The position numbers were made by a program, and so were the translations under genes. The notes under the pieces are model-generated. The model saw nothing but the letters and a program-made list of their open reading frames with translations, had not been told where the DNA came from and did no database searches. This document shows, in pieces, positions 49,719-58,458 of a DNA stretch of 64,000 bases. The stretch is taken from NCBI GenBank assembly GCA_963792655.1, contig CAWBWU010000005.1, forward strand, positions 1 through 64,000. Reading direction: 5' to 3'. The first letter of the stretch is position 1. Every line of letters begins with the position of its first letter. The DNA comes from DOZZ01 sp963792655 (lineage in GTDB: Bacteria > Acidobacteriota > Terriglobia > Bryobacterales > Bryobacteraceae).

Positions 49719-52148
49719 ATGGTCCGCGCCTTTGCCTGCCTTGTTCTCTGCTGCTTTTCATTAACTGCGGCGGATCCTGTTCCGCCAGCGACGATCGCCT
49801 CAAAAACTGCCGGGATGACTGCCCTGCCCGGCTACTTCCCCATGTATCTGGATGACAGATCGGGGAAGCTGCTGCTGGAAATCCCGCGGTTTTCGACCGA
49901 GTTCCTCTACGTCAACACCCTGCCCGCCGGCATTGGCTCCAACGACATTGGTCTCGATCGTGGACAGATTGGCAATAGCCGCATCGTGCGGTTTGAGCGC
50001 AGCGGCAACAAGGTTTTGCTGGTTGAGCCGAACTATCGGTATCGCGCGCTGACATCCGATGAACAGGAGCGCCGCGCAGTCGAGCAATCATTCGCGCAAT
50101 CAGTGATCTGGGGCTTCACCGTGGAGGCCGAAGCACCCGGACGAGTGCTGGTCGACGCCACCAATTTTTTCCTCCGCGACGCGCACCACATTCCCGAGAC
50201 GCTCAGCCGAGAGAAGCAAGGCAGCTATCGCCTGGACCCGAGCCGCTCTGCGCTCTATCTGGCGCGCACGCGCAATTTCCCCAAAAACACTGATGTTGAG
50301 TCAACGCTCACGTTCGGCGGCGATCAGCCCGGAGCGTTCGTGCGCGAAGTTGTACCAAGCCCCGAATCGATCACGGTGCGCGAGCACCATTCGTTCGTGG
50401 AACTGCCCGATGGGAACTATCGGCCACGCGCGTTCGATCCACGCTCCAGTTACTTCGGAATTGCGTTTGCCGATTATGCGTCGCCGATCTCCGAACCAAT
50501 CGAAAAGCGCTACATCGAACGGCATCGCCTCCGAAAGAAGGACCCCACGGCAGCAGTAAGCGATCCCGTGCAGCCCATCGTCTACTATCTCGATCCCGGC
50601 ACGCCCGAGCCAATTCGTACGGCGCTGCTGACCGGCGCGCGCTGGTGGAACCAGGCATTTGAAGCAGCCGGTTACCGCAATGCATTCCAGGTGGAACTGC
50701 TGCCAGCCGATGCGGACCCGATGGACATTCGCTACAACATCATTCAGTGGGTGCACCGCTCGACGCGCGGATGGTCGTACGGCGCGACGATCTCCGACCC
50801 GCGTACTGGCGAAATCATCAAAGGTCAGGTGACTCTCGGATCACTGCGGGCGCGGCAGGATTTCCTGATTGCCGAGGGGCTGATCGCGGATTATCAACCC
50901 GGCAAGCCGATTGATCCGCGCATGGAACAGATGGTGCTCGCGCGCTTGCGGCAGCTAGCCGCGCATGAGGTCGGCCACACGCTTGGGCTTTCGCATAACT
51001 ATGCCGCGAGTTCGCACGACCGTGCTTCCGTTCTCGACTATCCTCCGCCCGTAGTGCAGCTCAACGCGCAAGGTCAGATCGATCTCTCGAGCGCCTACGC
51101 AAGCGGCATCGGCGAATGGGATAAGGTCGCGATCGCCTACGGTTATCAGGACTTCGCTCCTGGGCAGGATGAACACGCCGGTCTTGACGCAATCATTCGC
51201 AGCTCACTCAGCCGCGGCCTGATGTTCATCTCGGATGTTGACGCGCGCTCGCCGGGCGGCGCACATCCACAGGCGCACTTGTGGGATTCAGGCGCCAACG
51301 CCGTCGACGAGCTCAATCGCCTGATGCAGGTTCGCGCGAAGGCTCTGGCGAATTTTGATCAGAACAAGATTCGTCCTGGCGCCCCAATGAGCACGCTCGA
51401 GAACGTGTTGGTGCCGATTTATCTGCTGCATCGTTACCAGATGGAAGCGGCCGTGAAGAGCATCGGTGGCCTGGACTACCGCTACGCGTTGCGTGGCGAT
51501 GGGCAAGTGGTTGCGAATATTCTGCCGGCGGCGGAGCAACGGCGTGCGCTGAATGCTGTGCTCGCAACGCTAGATCCAGCGGCGCTGACATTGCCGGAGC
51601 GAATACTCCGTGAATTGCCGCCTCCAGCACATGCGTATGAACGGACCCGGGAGGATTTTCATCCTCGAACCGGTCTGACGTTTGACGCGCTGGCCGCCGC
51701 GGAAACAGCAGCGGATCTGACGTTGAGCTTACTTCTAAATCCGCAGCGCGCAACCAGACTGGTGGAATACCACGCGCGCGACGCGAAGCTACCCGGGTTG
51801 GACGAAGTGATTGCGCGGCTCTTGAAAGCCACATGGAAAACGGCGCGCCCGGCAGGCCTTGCAGGCGAAGTGAGCCGTACGGTGGATAGTGTCGCGTTGT
51901 ACCGCTTGATGGCGCTCAGCGCTGACGAGAGTGCATCACCTCAAGCGCGCGCTATCGCTTTCCAGTCGCTCAGCGAACTAAGAAAATGGCTGAGCACGAC
52001 CGCGACCGAAGATAGTGCCGATCGGGCGCACTTCGCCTACGGCGCGCAGCAGATCAAGCGCTTCACAGAAGATCCGCACCCGATGCCTCTTCCAGCCCCG
52101 GTGGCTCCGCCGGATGGTTCGCCGATCGGATCGGAACCAGAATTTTAA
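49719..52148 (+). CDS. Secreted zinc metalloprotease (metzincin-like, DUF5117/DUF4953 type)
   Basis: 809 residues with a signal peptide (AFACLVLCCFSLTAAD). The N-terminal half follows the DUF5117 pattern (LLLEIPRFSTEFLYVNTLPAG). The zinc motif HEVGHTLGLSHN lies at residues 416-427, as in metzincins. The Met-turn position, usually SVMDYP in this group, reads SVLDYP here (residues 437-442). A C-terminal helical part follows. It is likely to be periplasmic or released and to cleave proteins or peptides. It lies 36 bases downstream of the TonB receptor. Confidence 0.88.
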   Translation: MVRAFACLVLCCFSLTAADPVPPATIASKTAGMTALPGYFPMYLDDRSGKLLLEIPRFSTEFLYVNTLPAGIGSNDIGLDRGQIGNSRIVRFERSGNKVLLVEPNYRYRALTSDEQERRAVEQSFAQSVIWGFTVEAEAPGRVLVDATNFFLRDAHHIPETLSREKQGSYRLDPSRSALYLARTRNFPKNTDVESTLTFGGDQPGAFVREVVPSPESITVREHHSFVELPDGNYRPRAFDPRSSYFGIAFADYASPISEPIEKRYIERHRLRKKDPTAAVSDPVQPIVYYLDPGTPEPIRTALLTGARWWNQAFEAAGYRNAFQVELLPADADPMDIRYNIIQWVHRSTRGWSYGATISDPRTGEIIKGQVTLGSLRARQDFLIAEGLIADYQPGKPIDPRMEQMVLARLRQLAAHEVGHTLGLSHNYAASSHDRASVLDYPPPVVQLNAQGQIDLSSAYASGIGEWDKVAIAYGYQDFAPGQDEHAGLDAIIRSSLSRGLMFISDVDARSPGGAHPQAHLWDSGANAVDELNRLMQVRAKALANFDQNKIRPGAPMSTLENVLVPIYLLHRYQMEAAVKSIGGLDYRYALRGDGQVVANILPAAEQRRALNAVLATLDPAALTLPERILRELPPPAHAYERTREDFHPRTGLTFDALAAAETAADLTLSLLLNPQRATRLVEYHARDAKLPGLDEVIARLLKATWKTARPAGLAGEVSRTVDSVALYRLMALSADESASPQARAIAFQSLSELRKWLSTTATEDSADRAHFAYGAQQIKRFTEDPHPMPLPAPVAPPDGSPIGSEPEF

Positions 52149-52154
52149 TCGGGA

Positions 52155-53000
52155 CTATACGTTCGCGCCCTGCGGGTAGCATCCCAGGACACGCAGGAAA
52201 TCGGCGTACTCGCCCAGATGCTTGATTGCGTTTTGCGCGGGAACGCTATTCAACGGCGAGACGAAGTCAAGGTAGAAGAGATACTCCCACGGCTTACCGC
52301 GCAACGGCCGCGACTCAATCTTGGAGAGATCCAGATCGCGCAACGCGAACGCACCGAGCGCGCGAAACAAAGCCGCCGGCTGGTTGCGCGTAGTGAAAAC
52401 GAGCGAAGTCTTCCAGAGCGTTCCGGGAAGTGCTTCGGGCGCGGCGGCATCCTCCGGCCTGCGCAGATGAAAGAAACGGGTGAAGTTGGCGCGATCGTCT
52501 TCAATCGAGCGCTGCAGAATGTTCGCGCCGTAAATCTCGGCGGCCACGGCGGAGGCAATCGCGCCTGCGTCGCGCAAACCTTGCTCAATCACGGTCTTCA
52601 CACTGCCGGCGGTGTCGTAGTGGCTGACCTTTTGAATCTCCGGATGGTCCACGAAGAACTGCAGACACTGGTTCAACGCGACCGGGTGTGAGTAAACCTT
52701 GCGGATCTGACCGAGTTCGACGCCTGGTGCGGCGATCAGATTGTGCACGATCTGCGAACTCGTCTCGCCTACGATCGCGAAGCCGAACTTCAGCAGGTGA
52801 TCGTAATTTTCGTGAATCGACCCGTGCAGCGTGTTCTCAATCGGAATCACGGCGGAATCGACCTGATGGTTTTCCAGACTACGGAAAACATCTTCGAAGC
52901 GCTCGCATGGAACCATCTGCGAATCAGTTCCGGCGAGCCGCCGCGCTGCCTCCTCGCTGAAAGCTCCGCGCTCGCCCTGAAAGGCGACCCGGTTCGTCAT
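52155..53000 (-). CDS. pheA: Prephenate dehydratase
   Basis: 281 residues. It converts prephenate to phenylpyruvate in phenylalanine synthesis. The dehydratase domain opens with VAFQGERGAFSEEAA and contains the active-site block YDTAGSVKTV (threonine in the TR[F/V]-type region NFTRFFHL). The C-terminal ACT domain (KTSLVFTTRNQPAALFRALG, then LSKIESRPLRGKPWEYLFYL) should bind phenylalanine as a feedback signal. No chorismate mutase domain is attached. ATG 53000 overlaps the ubiX stop by four bases. Confidence 0.94.
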   Translation of the reverse strand: MTNRVAFQGERGAFSEEAARRLAGTDSQMVPCERFEDVFRSLENHQVDSAVIPIENTLHGSIHENYDHLLKFGFAIVGETSSQIVHNLIAAPGVELGQIRKVYSHPVALNQCLQFFVDHPEIQKVSHYDTAGSVKTVIEQGLRDAGAIASAVAAEIYGANILQRSIEDDRANFTRFFHLRRPEDAAAPEALPGTLWKTSLVFTTRNQPAALFRALGAFALRDLDLSKIESRPLRGKPWEYLFYLDFVSPLNSVPAQNAIKHLGEYADFLRVLGCYPQGANV

Positions 53001-53566
53001 TGTTTTGTCCCCGGTCCGTCCCAACGCTTAATCGCTGGATCGGAGATTTTTAGCAAATCCAGAACACGATCGACGCTGTGGTCCACAATATCCATAACGC
53101 TCTGCGGATTATTGTAAAAGCCGGGTATGGGTGGTGCTACGATGGCTCCCATTTCGGTCACCGCCGTCATGGCGCGCAAGTGCCCAAGATGAAAGGGCGT
53201 TTCCCGCACCATCAGAACCAGCAGGCGACGCTCCTTCAGCGTGACATCTGCTGCGCGCAACAGCAGGTTGGAAGATAAGCCCGACGCGATGGCTGCCAGG
53301 GTGTTCATCGAACACGGCGCAACGACCATGGCATCGCACCGAAACGAGCCGCTGGCGAGCCGCGCCGCGATGTCCTCATGCGCGTAGGTGTGAGAAGCCA
53401 GGGCGCGGAGGTCCGCCGCATATTTGCCTGTCTCCAGGAAAAGCGTCTTCTCTGCAGCCCTGCTTACAACGAGGTGCGTTTCTACTTCGAGCGCTCTCAG
53501 GCGGTCGAGAAGCCGCACTGCGTACACCGAGCCGCTTGCTCCCGATACCCCCACAATCAGCCTCAA
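52997..53566 (-). CDS. ubiX: Flavin prenyltransferase
   Basis: About 189 residues. UbiX prenylates FMN to make the cofactor of UbiD decarboxylases. The FMN-binding start LIVGVSGASGSVYAVRLLD and the conserved VVAPCSMNTLAAIASG and RETPFHLGHLRAM blocks are all present. The TTG start at 53566 gives MRLIVGVSG; the open frame runs 14 codons further to 53608. No ubiD is in the window. Coupling with pheA suggests shared expression and not a shared pathway. Confidence 0.92.
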   Translation of the reverse strand: MRLIVGVSGASGSVYAVRLLDRLRALEVETHLVVSRAAEKTLFLETGKYAADLRALASHTYAHEDIAARLASGSFRCDAMVVAPCSMNTLAAIASGLSSNLLLRAADVTLKERRLLVLMVRETPFHLGHLRAMTAVTEMGAIVAPPIPGFYNNPQSVMDIVDHSVDRVLDLLKISDPAIKRWDGPGTKQ

Positions 53567-53688
53567 TGTATTCCCATCCTCCCAATCTCCGCGAGTCTTG
53601 TTCTGCAATCAGAACACAATCTTCGTCAAACCGTTGCCACCCGGTTCACAGCCCGTTAGACTGTTAGCGTGGTAAAGGTCACATCTTC

Positions 53689-54519
53689 TTGGCGCTCCCT
53701 GGCGTAAGCGACAGCCCGCGAGGCAGTTTACCTCGACCGGAAGATCCCGGGCAGAGGTTGAAGCGCGTTCGCGAGCGTTTGAATTTACGGTACAGGGATG
53801 TAGAAGAAGCAAGCATCCTGATTGCAAATCGCCATAAGAGCGATGAGTTCATTATGGCGCTAAGCCGCCTGTCTGATATCGAGAACAAGCGGACTATCCC
53901 CTCGCTCTACCGGTTGTATTCGCTGTGCGTCATCTACCGGCTCGATCTGAATGAAGTGCTCGATTGGTATGGCATCGAGATGTCCCAGCAGGCGCCCGAC
54001 GCTGCGGCGATTCAGTTGGAAAAGACTCACCTGATTGGTTTTGGAAGCCAACCCGACGGCGAGGCGCAGGTGCCGTTGTCCCTCGACCCTGGCATCGACA
54101 CCACCAAAACGACCTATCTGAGCCGAGTCATTCAACGTTGGGGCAAATTGCCTCTTTCATTGTTTTCAGGTCTCGATTTGAAGAACTATCGGTATGCGTT
54201 CATCGGGTCTGAAGACACCAGTATGTATCCGTTGCTGCAGCCCGGTTCCCTGCTCCTGATCGACGATTCGCAGCGCAAGATCGTAGATTCCGGGTGGACC
54301 AATGAGTTTGAGCGACCCATCTACTTCTTCGAGCACCGCAATGGCTACGCTTGTTCGTGGTGCACTCTGATGGATAAGACGCTGATTTTGCAGCCCCACC
54401 CGGGTTCGAATCGCAGCCCGGAGATGTTCAAGTATCCCGAAGAAATCGACTTGATCGGGCAAGTGGCCGGTGTCGCTATGCGTCTGGATCAGGGGAAGAA
54501 ACGGCGTGCTCAAACTTAA
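53689..54519 (+). CDS. XRE-family regulator with S24-like C-terminal domain
   Basis: 276 residues. An XRE helix-turn-helix lies near 20-95 (LKRVRERLNLRYRDVEEAS, RLSDIENKRTIPSLYRLY). The C-terminal part (170-270) resembles the LexA/CI S24 fold, with a Ser178 in TSMYPLLQPGSLLLID. The usual catalytic lysine is not evident, so self-cleavage is doubtful. The start is probably TTG 53689, without a good ribosome-binding site. Its 3' end overlaps the next, opposing gene by 44 bases. Confidence 0.75.
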   Translation: MALPGVSDSPRGSLPRPEDPGQRLKRVRERLNLRYRDVEEASILIANRHKSDEFIMALSRLSDIENKRTIPSLYRLYSLCVIYRLDLNEVLDWYGIEMSQQAPDAAAIQLEKTHLIGFGSQPDGEAQVPLSLDPGIDTTKTTYLSRVIQRWGKLPLSLFSGLDLKNYRYAFIGSEDTSMYPLLQPGSLLLIDDSQRKIVDSGWTNEFERPIYFFEHRNGYACSWCTLMDKTLILQPHPGSNRSPEMFKYPEEIDLIGQVAGVAMRLDQGKKRRAQT

Positions 54520-54934
54520 GCATTTCCAGGATGCGGTGCAGGTCGGCGTTGAACAGATCGCGCTCGACTGTTCTGGTTCCCACGGGCATCGCTGACTGAT
54601 AGGGCGTAAGGCGCACCCACGTCGCAATCACGGAAGCGATGTCGGTGTCCAGGCTGCCCAGGTATTCTTCCACGTCCAGTTTCTGTTCCTGCAACCCCAT
54701 CGCTAGCCACTGATTGAAAACGCGGACATGGCTCTCGCGCAGAACCTGGTCTGCCTCCAGACTGTCGAAACGCTGAGCCAGGCCAAAGTGTTCGTACAGG
54801 CCCGTGTTCGCGTTGCGAAGGGAAGCAAGATAGCAGATGCGGCCGAATGTCGAGTCAATCTTCTCGAGCGTATGGCGCCATAGATTCGCCGCAGCCTGCA
54901 GATTGCTCTCGTCAAAACTTCCGGATCGCGCCAT
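54476..54934 (-). CDS. Helical hypothetical protein
   Basis: 152 residues from ATG 54934, which has a strong AGGAGG site five bases upstream. The sequence is all-helical in pattern (LWRHTLEKIDSTFGRICYLAS, LDVEEYLGSLDTDIASVIATW) and has no membrane helix or signal peptide. I do not recognise the family. It overlaps the convergent XRE gene by 44 bases, so the two transcripts are partly antisense. It is divergent from the small secreted peptide gene. Confidence 0.6.
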   Translation of the reverse strand: MARSGSFDESNLQAAANLWRHTLEKIDSTFGRICYLASLRNANTGLYEHFGLAQRFDSLEADQVLRESHVRVFNQWLAMGLQEQKLDVEEYLGSLDTDIASVIATWVRLTPYQSAMPVGTRTVERDLFNADLHRILEMLKFEHAVSSPDPDA

Positions 54935-55089
54935 TGAGACCTCCTGTGTACCGTTTTGGGAAAAAACAAAACCCACAATATAGCGTTCTACAATCGTAAA
55001 AACTTAGCATCTAAGTGCTTTCCATAGGATTCACTACGTTATCGTCGGAATGCTCGTAAGAGCGAATCCCCCCAGGAGATAGAAACATT

Positions 55090-55218
55090 ATGTTCCGCCG
55101 ATTGACCGTATTAGCTGTCTTCGCATTCACCTGCATGGCGATCCCGACCGCCAGCAAAGCGTTCCCCCCGCTGCCCGACTGCGGCGGTCCCAAGAACCCT
55201 TGCCCCTGGGTTCGGTAG
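55090..55218 (+). CDS. Small secreted peptide precursor (42 residues)
   Basis: ATG 55090 has AGGAG 11 bases upstream. The first 24 residues form a signal peptide: two arginines, a hydrophobic core (LTVLAVFAFTC) and an AxA-like cleavage site (ASKA). The predicted mature peptide is FPPLPDCGGPKNPCPWVR, 18 residues with two cysteines and five prolines. I know no such family. It is followed after 43 bases by the seven-helix membrane protein gene, in the same direction. Confidence 0.55.
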   Translation: MFRRLTVLAVFAFTCMAIPTASKAFPPLPDCGGPKNPCPWVR

Positions 55219-55261
55219 AATAGCGGCAAAACTTTAGGGCCGTGCCGGCCCGCACTCAACC

Positions 55262-56026
55262 GTGACGCTTCGTAGCGTTTCCGCCGTACTCGCCATCTCC
55301 ATTCTGCCGGTGCTATTCCGGGTGATCACCGCGCAGCTGCCGAAACTCCGCGGACTTCTGATCACGTATTTAACGTTGCAACTGCTGGACGCTGCGCTGT
55401 TATTCGGCTTCTCAAGCAACACACGAGTGATGTTCTGGTGGTACGTGCTGAGTAGCCCGGTGCGTTGGGTGCTGTATGTTCTGCTCGTCAAAAGCCTCTA
55501 CGGCGCGATCTTCCAGGATTACCCGGGGATCCAAACCGTCGGCAGGTGGTCTATGTATGGAGCCTTGCTTGTGGCAGGGCTCCTGTCATTGTCCGTGGCG
55601 ACAGCCACCTACAGCACGCACAACCCGCACGTTGGCCATTTTTACGTCTTCATCCTGGCCCAGCGCACGATTCTGTCGGCTTTGGTTTTGTTTGTGGCGC
55701 TCCTCTTTCTCGCCGTGTCGCGGTATCCCATCCGAATTCCAAAAGCGATCTCGGTCAGCAGTGTGGCGTTCTGCTTTTTATTCAGCTTTGAAGTCGTCGC
55801 TCTTTTTTATGCCTGGCAATACCCCGGGCGCAACACCTATCAGCTTAATTATGCGGTGTCTCTACTAAGCGCTTTCTGTTATTTAGCTTGGGCTATTCTA
55901 CTTACTAGGTCACCTGTTTATAGTACTTCCGCTCTATCCCGGCCCCATAATGGGGACAAAGAAGAGCGTCTTTTAAGCCAGCTCAACGCGATTAATATGA
56001 CGCTACTTCGCGCCGTGAAAAAATAA
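55262..56026 (+). CDS. Seven-helix membrane protein, unknown function
   Basis: 254 residues with seven hydrophobic segments and a short charged C-terminal tail (GDKEERLLSQLNAINMTLL). Segments include LITYLTLQLLDAALLFGF, VALLFLAVSRY and FCFLFSFEVVALFYAW. The size and helix number recall 7TM-type receptors or transport-type proteins, but no motif settles this. The GTG start at 55262 lies close behind the secreted peptide gene. The DNA here looks clearly poorer in GC than the flanking housekeeping genes. Confidence 0.6.
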   Translation: MTLRSVSAVLAISILPVLFRVITAQLPKLRGLLITYLTLQLLDAALLFGFSSNTRVMFWWYVLSSPVRWVLYVLLVKSLYGAIFQDYPGIQTVGRWSMYGALLVAGLLSLSVATATYSTHNPHVGHFYVFILAQRTILSALVLFVALLFLAVSRYPIRIPKAISVSSVAFCFLFSFEVVALFYAWQYPGRNTYQLNYAVSLLSAFCYLAWAILLTRSPVYSTSALSRPHNGDKEERLLSQLNAINMTLLRAVKK

Positions 56027-56039
56027 CTGCGAATCTGTA

Positions 56040-56067
56040 TTGCATTCGATATTGGTTCTGCTATTCT
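56040..56067 (+). promoter_or_regulatory. Candidate sigma-70 promoter with very short leader
   Basis: TTGCAT (56040-56045) and TATTCT (56062-56067) are spaced by 16 bases. The predicted transcript would start about six bases before ATG 56080, and no ribosome-binding site is visible, so the message could be nearly leaderless. Confidence 0.4.
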
Positions 56068-56079
56068 CGATTTACGAGT

Positions 56080-56604
56080 ATGTTACTGACACTCTCATTT
56101 GGAGTATTTCTGCTGCTGAGCGCGGCGATTCTACTGCTCAAGGCAGTTCACTTCCCCACACTTTTTCTTAGCCGCCCTGCGGAACAGCCTGCCAACGAAA
56201 CACCGCTCGCTGACCGCTACCGGCCTATGCTGCGCTTGCTGTCTGCTGAGGACGTCGATGTTTACTCGTCTCATCCTGCTTGCTCATCTTCCGACTTGAA
56301 GTTCCTTCGTAGCGAGCGAATTCATTTCTTTCGGCGCTATTTGAAGCTACTGGTGAAAGACTTCTCCAGCAACCTTGGCGCGCTCGAAAGCATCATGATG
56401 CAGTCCAACATCGACCGGCCTGATCTCGCCCGCGCAATCAACACTAGCCGGCTCCGATTCGCCAGGACACTCGTCAACGTCGAGTTCCGCCTGGTACTCT
56501 ACCGCTATAACTTGAGCTTGGTCGATGTTGCTCCGCTCGTGAATTGTCTATCGGCAATTCAGGACAACTTTGTTACTCCGGCTGCATATTCTGCGGCAGC
56601 ATAA
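56080..56604 (+). CDS. Single-pass membrane protein, unknown function
   Basis: 174 residues: one N-terminal membrane helix (LTLSFGVFLLLSAAILLLKA) and a helical soluble part (RRYLKLLVKDFSSNLGALES, LARAINTSRLRFARTLVNVE). No family is recognised. It lies 53 bases after the seven-helix protein and may have its own promoter. Bases 56605-56653 hold nothing recognisable. Confidence 0.55.
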   Translation: MLLTLSFGVFLLLSAAILLLKAVHFPTLFLSRPAEQPANETPLADRYRPMLRLLSAEDVDVYSSHPACSSSDLKFLRSERIHFFRRYLKLLVKDFSSNLGALESIMMQSNIDRPDLARAINTSRLRFARTLVNVEFRLVLYRYNLSLVDVAPLVNCLSAIQDNFVTPAAYSAAA

Positions 56605-56653
56605 ACGGCAGAAAAGCGGTCACATTTAACCGATCTGCTCGGCTAAATACACC

Positions 56654-57409
56654 TTAGATTTTCTTTAACAACGCTTTTGCTGCTGCTAGCTGCGGGAACT
56701 GCTTCTCCACGGCCTTGAATTCCGGCGTGTGGACGCATCTGCGCGCTCCACTGTGGTCGACAGGAAATCGCAGGTGCAGCATCTCGTGGAACATTACATA
56801 CTCGAGCGCGAGCGGCGGCAACTCGGCCTGATCGAAAACGCGGCTAATAATAATTGCGTTATGCGAAGGGTCGAAATGGCCCAGCAGCGTGCGCGAAACC
56901 CGACGACTCCACCCGAGTTCCGGCTTGCCCATCAGCCCGCCGAAGAATTCGGCGTTTACCCGATCGAAAACCTTATCCAGGTCAACGTGCTCCCCAACCG
57001 GCCCGGAAAGAAACTTACGTCCGCGCAACTGCCGCACCAAATGCCGGCGCTGCCGGATGTCTTTGCGATTCAGATAGGTTCGGTAACGTCGCGAGTAAGT
57101 AGCGGGAACTGTGCGCCGCAGCAACTTGCCTAACAGCACGTAAGCGAGAGCCTCGATCACCGGCGCCGGCGCGCCTTCGAGGATGTCGGTGATGCGCACG
57201 CGAACAGCGCCGTCTCGCAACTCGATCCGGCTGCTGGCATTCGCAAACGCGTGGAACGTGACCTCGAAAACGGAGACGCGCCCGCCAGGATGGAGTAACC
57301 GGTACACTCGCTCGAAGATCTGACCGGGCGCTTCGAACAGCAGAGCGCTCTGCCACCCCGGGTCAACGCTCTGCAACTCGAACGGACCATCGTCTGAAGA
57401 GCCTTGCAC
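56654..57409 (-). CDS. SprT-like zinc metallopeptidase
   Basis: 251 residues with no membrane segment. The zinc motif is FHEMLHLRFP, followed by a third ligand region RRCVHTPEFKAVEKQFP, the spacing of SprT-like/DUF45-type gluzincins. The N-terminal 130 residues are basic and unrecognised (RDGAVRVRITDILEGAPAPV). The GTG start 57409 lies 31 bases from the divergent fabH start, so their promoters must overlap. Substrate is unknown. Confidence 0.75.
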   Translation of the reverse strand: MQGSSDDGPFELQSVDPGWQSALLFEAPGQIFERVYRLLHPGGRVSVFEVTFHAFANASSRIELRDGAVRVRITDILEGAPAPVIEALAYVLLGKLLRRTVPATYSRRYRTYLNRKDIRQRRHLVRQLRGRKFLSGPVGEHVDLDKVFDRVNAEFFGGLMGKPELGWSRRVSRTLLGHFDPSHNAIIISRVFDQAELPPLALEYVMFHEMLHLRFPVDHSGARRCVHTPEFKAVEKQFPQLAAAKALLKKI

Positions 57410-57440
57410 TAGACTAAAATATCAATTCGCTTACGACTCC

Positions 57441-58457
57441 ATGCAACTTTGCCAACCAGTGGTTACCGCTTTGGGCTGCTTCACGCCTGAGGGTGTCCTG
57501 ACCAACGCCGACCTTGAAAAAATGGTCGATACCAACGACAAGTGGATTACCGAGCGCACCGGAATCGCGGAGCGCCGCATCGCGCCAGCCGAGATGGCGA
57601 CCTCGCACATGGCGGCGCGCGCTGCACGGCAGTTGCTCGAACAGCGCGGCATCAGCGCTACTGAACTGGACGCCATTCTCATCTGCACGGTCACTCCTGA
57701 CATGCTGTTCCCGTCGACCGCTTGCCTGGTGCAGCACGAGTTGGGCGCGACGCATGCCTGGGGGTTCGACATCTCTGCGGCTTGTTCGGGCTTCCTCTAT
57801 GGCATGAATACAGGCGCGCACCTCGTCGCGGCAGGGACTCACAAAAAGGTTCTGGTGATCGGCGCCGATACGATGAGCCGCATCCTGGATTATCAGGACC
57901 GCTCCACGTGTATCCTTTTTGGCGACGGCGCGGGAGCCATGCTCATCGAATCCAGCGGGCCCCGTGAGGATATTCCGGCGCGCGAGCGCGTCGGTTACAT
58001 CGACTTCATTGGAGTGATTGACGGGTCAGGCGCGGACTCCCTCAAAATGCCGGCTGGTGGCAGCCGTCTTCCGGCCAGTGCGGAAACGGTTGCCAACCGC
58101 CAGCATTACGTGAAGCAGGAAGGTCAGCAGGTATTCAAGTACGCGGTGAAGACGATGTACGATCTCTGCACGCAGCTTCTTACGCGCAACGGGCTTACTG
58201 TCGACGATGTAAGCATCCTGATTCCGCACCAGGCCAATCGCCGCATCATCGATGCGACTGGCGAGCGCCTCGGGCTCACGGGAGACCGCGTGATGATCAA
58301 CATCCAGACTTACGGAAATACAACAGCCGCGACGCTTCCGCTCGCCACCGGCGACGCAATCGCGCAGGGCCGTTTGAAACGCGGAGACCTGGTTCTGTTT
58401 GCGACCGTCGGTGCGGGCTACACTGCGGGCGCCGCACTCTGGCGCTGGGCGTATTAG
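57441..58457 (+). CDS. fabH: 3-oxoacyl-ACP synthase III
   Basis: 338-residue KAS III, which starts fatty-acid synthesis by condensing acetyl-CoA with malonyl-ACP. The catalytic triad is Cys115 (FDISAACSGF), His263 (IPHQANRRI) and Asn293 (YGNTTAATLP). The length is typical. TAAAAT at 57414-57419 may be a -10 element. It ends one base before the stop of the convergent cytochrome gene. No other fatty-acid genes are adjacent, so a specialised acyl primer is possible. Confidence 0.92.
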   Translation: MQLCQPVVTALGCFTPEGVLTNADLEKMVDTNDKWITERTGIAERRIAPAEMATSHMAARAARQLLEQRGISATELDAILICTVTPDMLFPSTACLVQHELGATHAWGFDISAACSGFLYGMNTGAHLVAAGTHKKVLVIGADTMSRILDYQDRSTCILFGDGAGAMLIESSGPREDIPARERVGYIDFIGVIDGSGADSLKMPAGGSRLPASAETVANRQHYVKQEGQQVFKYAVKTMYDLCTQLLTRNGLTVDDVSILIPHQANRRIIDATGERLGLTGDRVMINIQTYGNTTAATLPLATGDAIAQGRLKRGDLVLFATVGAGYTAGAALWRWAY

Positions 58458-58458
58458 C

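Noticed and set aside
54395..54430. GGGTTCGAATC sequence resembling a tRNA T-loop
   Set aside because: It lies inside the XRE regulator coding frame, and no acceptor, D or anticodon arm can be built around it.
53689..54519. Prophage repressor marking an integrated phage
   Set aside because: The S24-like domain recalls phage repressors, but no integrase, structural genes or att-like repeats are nearby.
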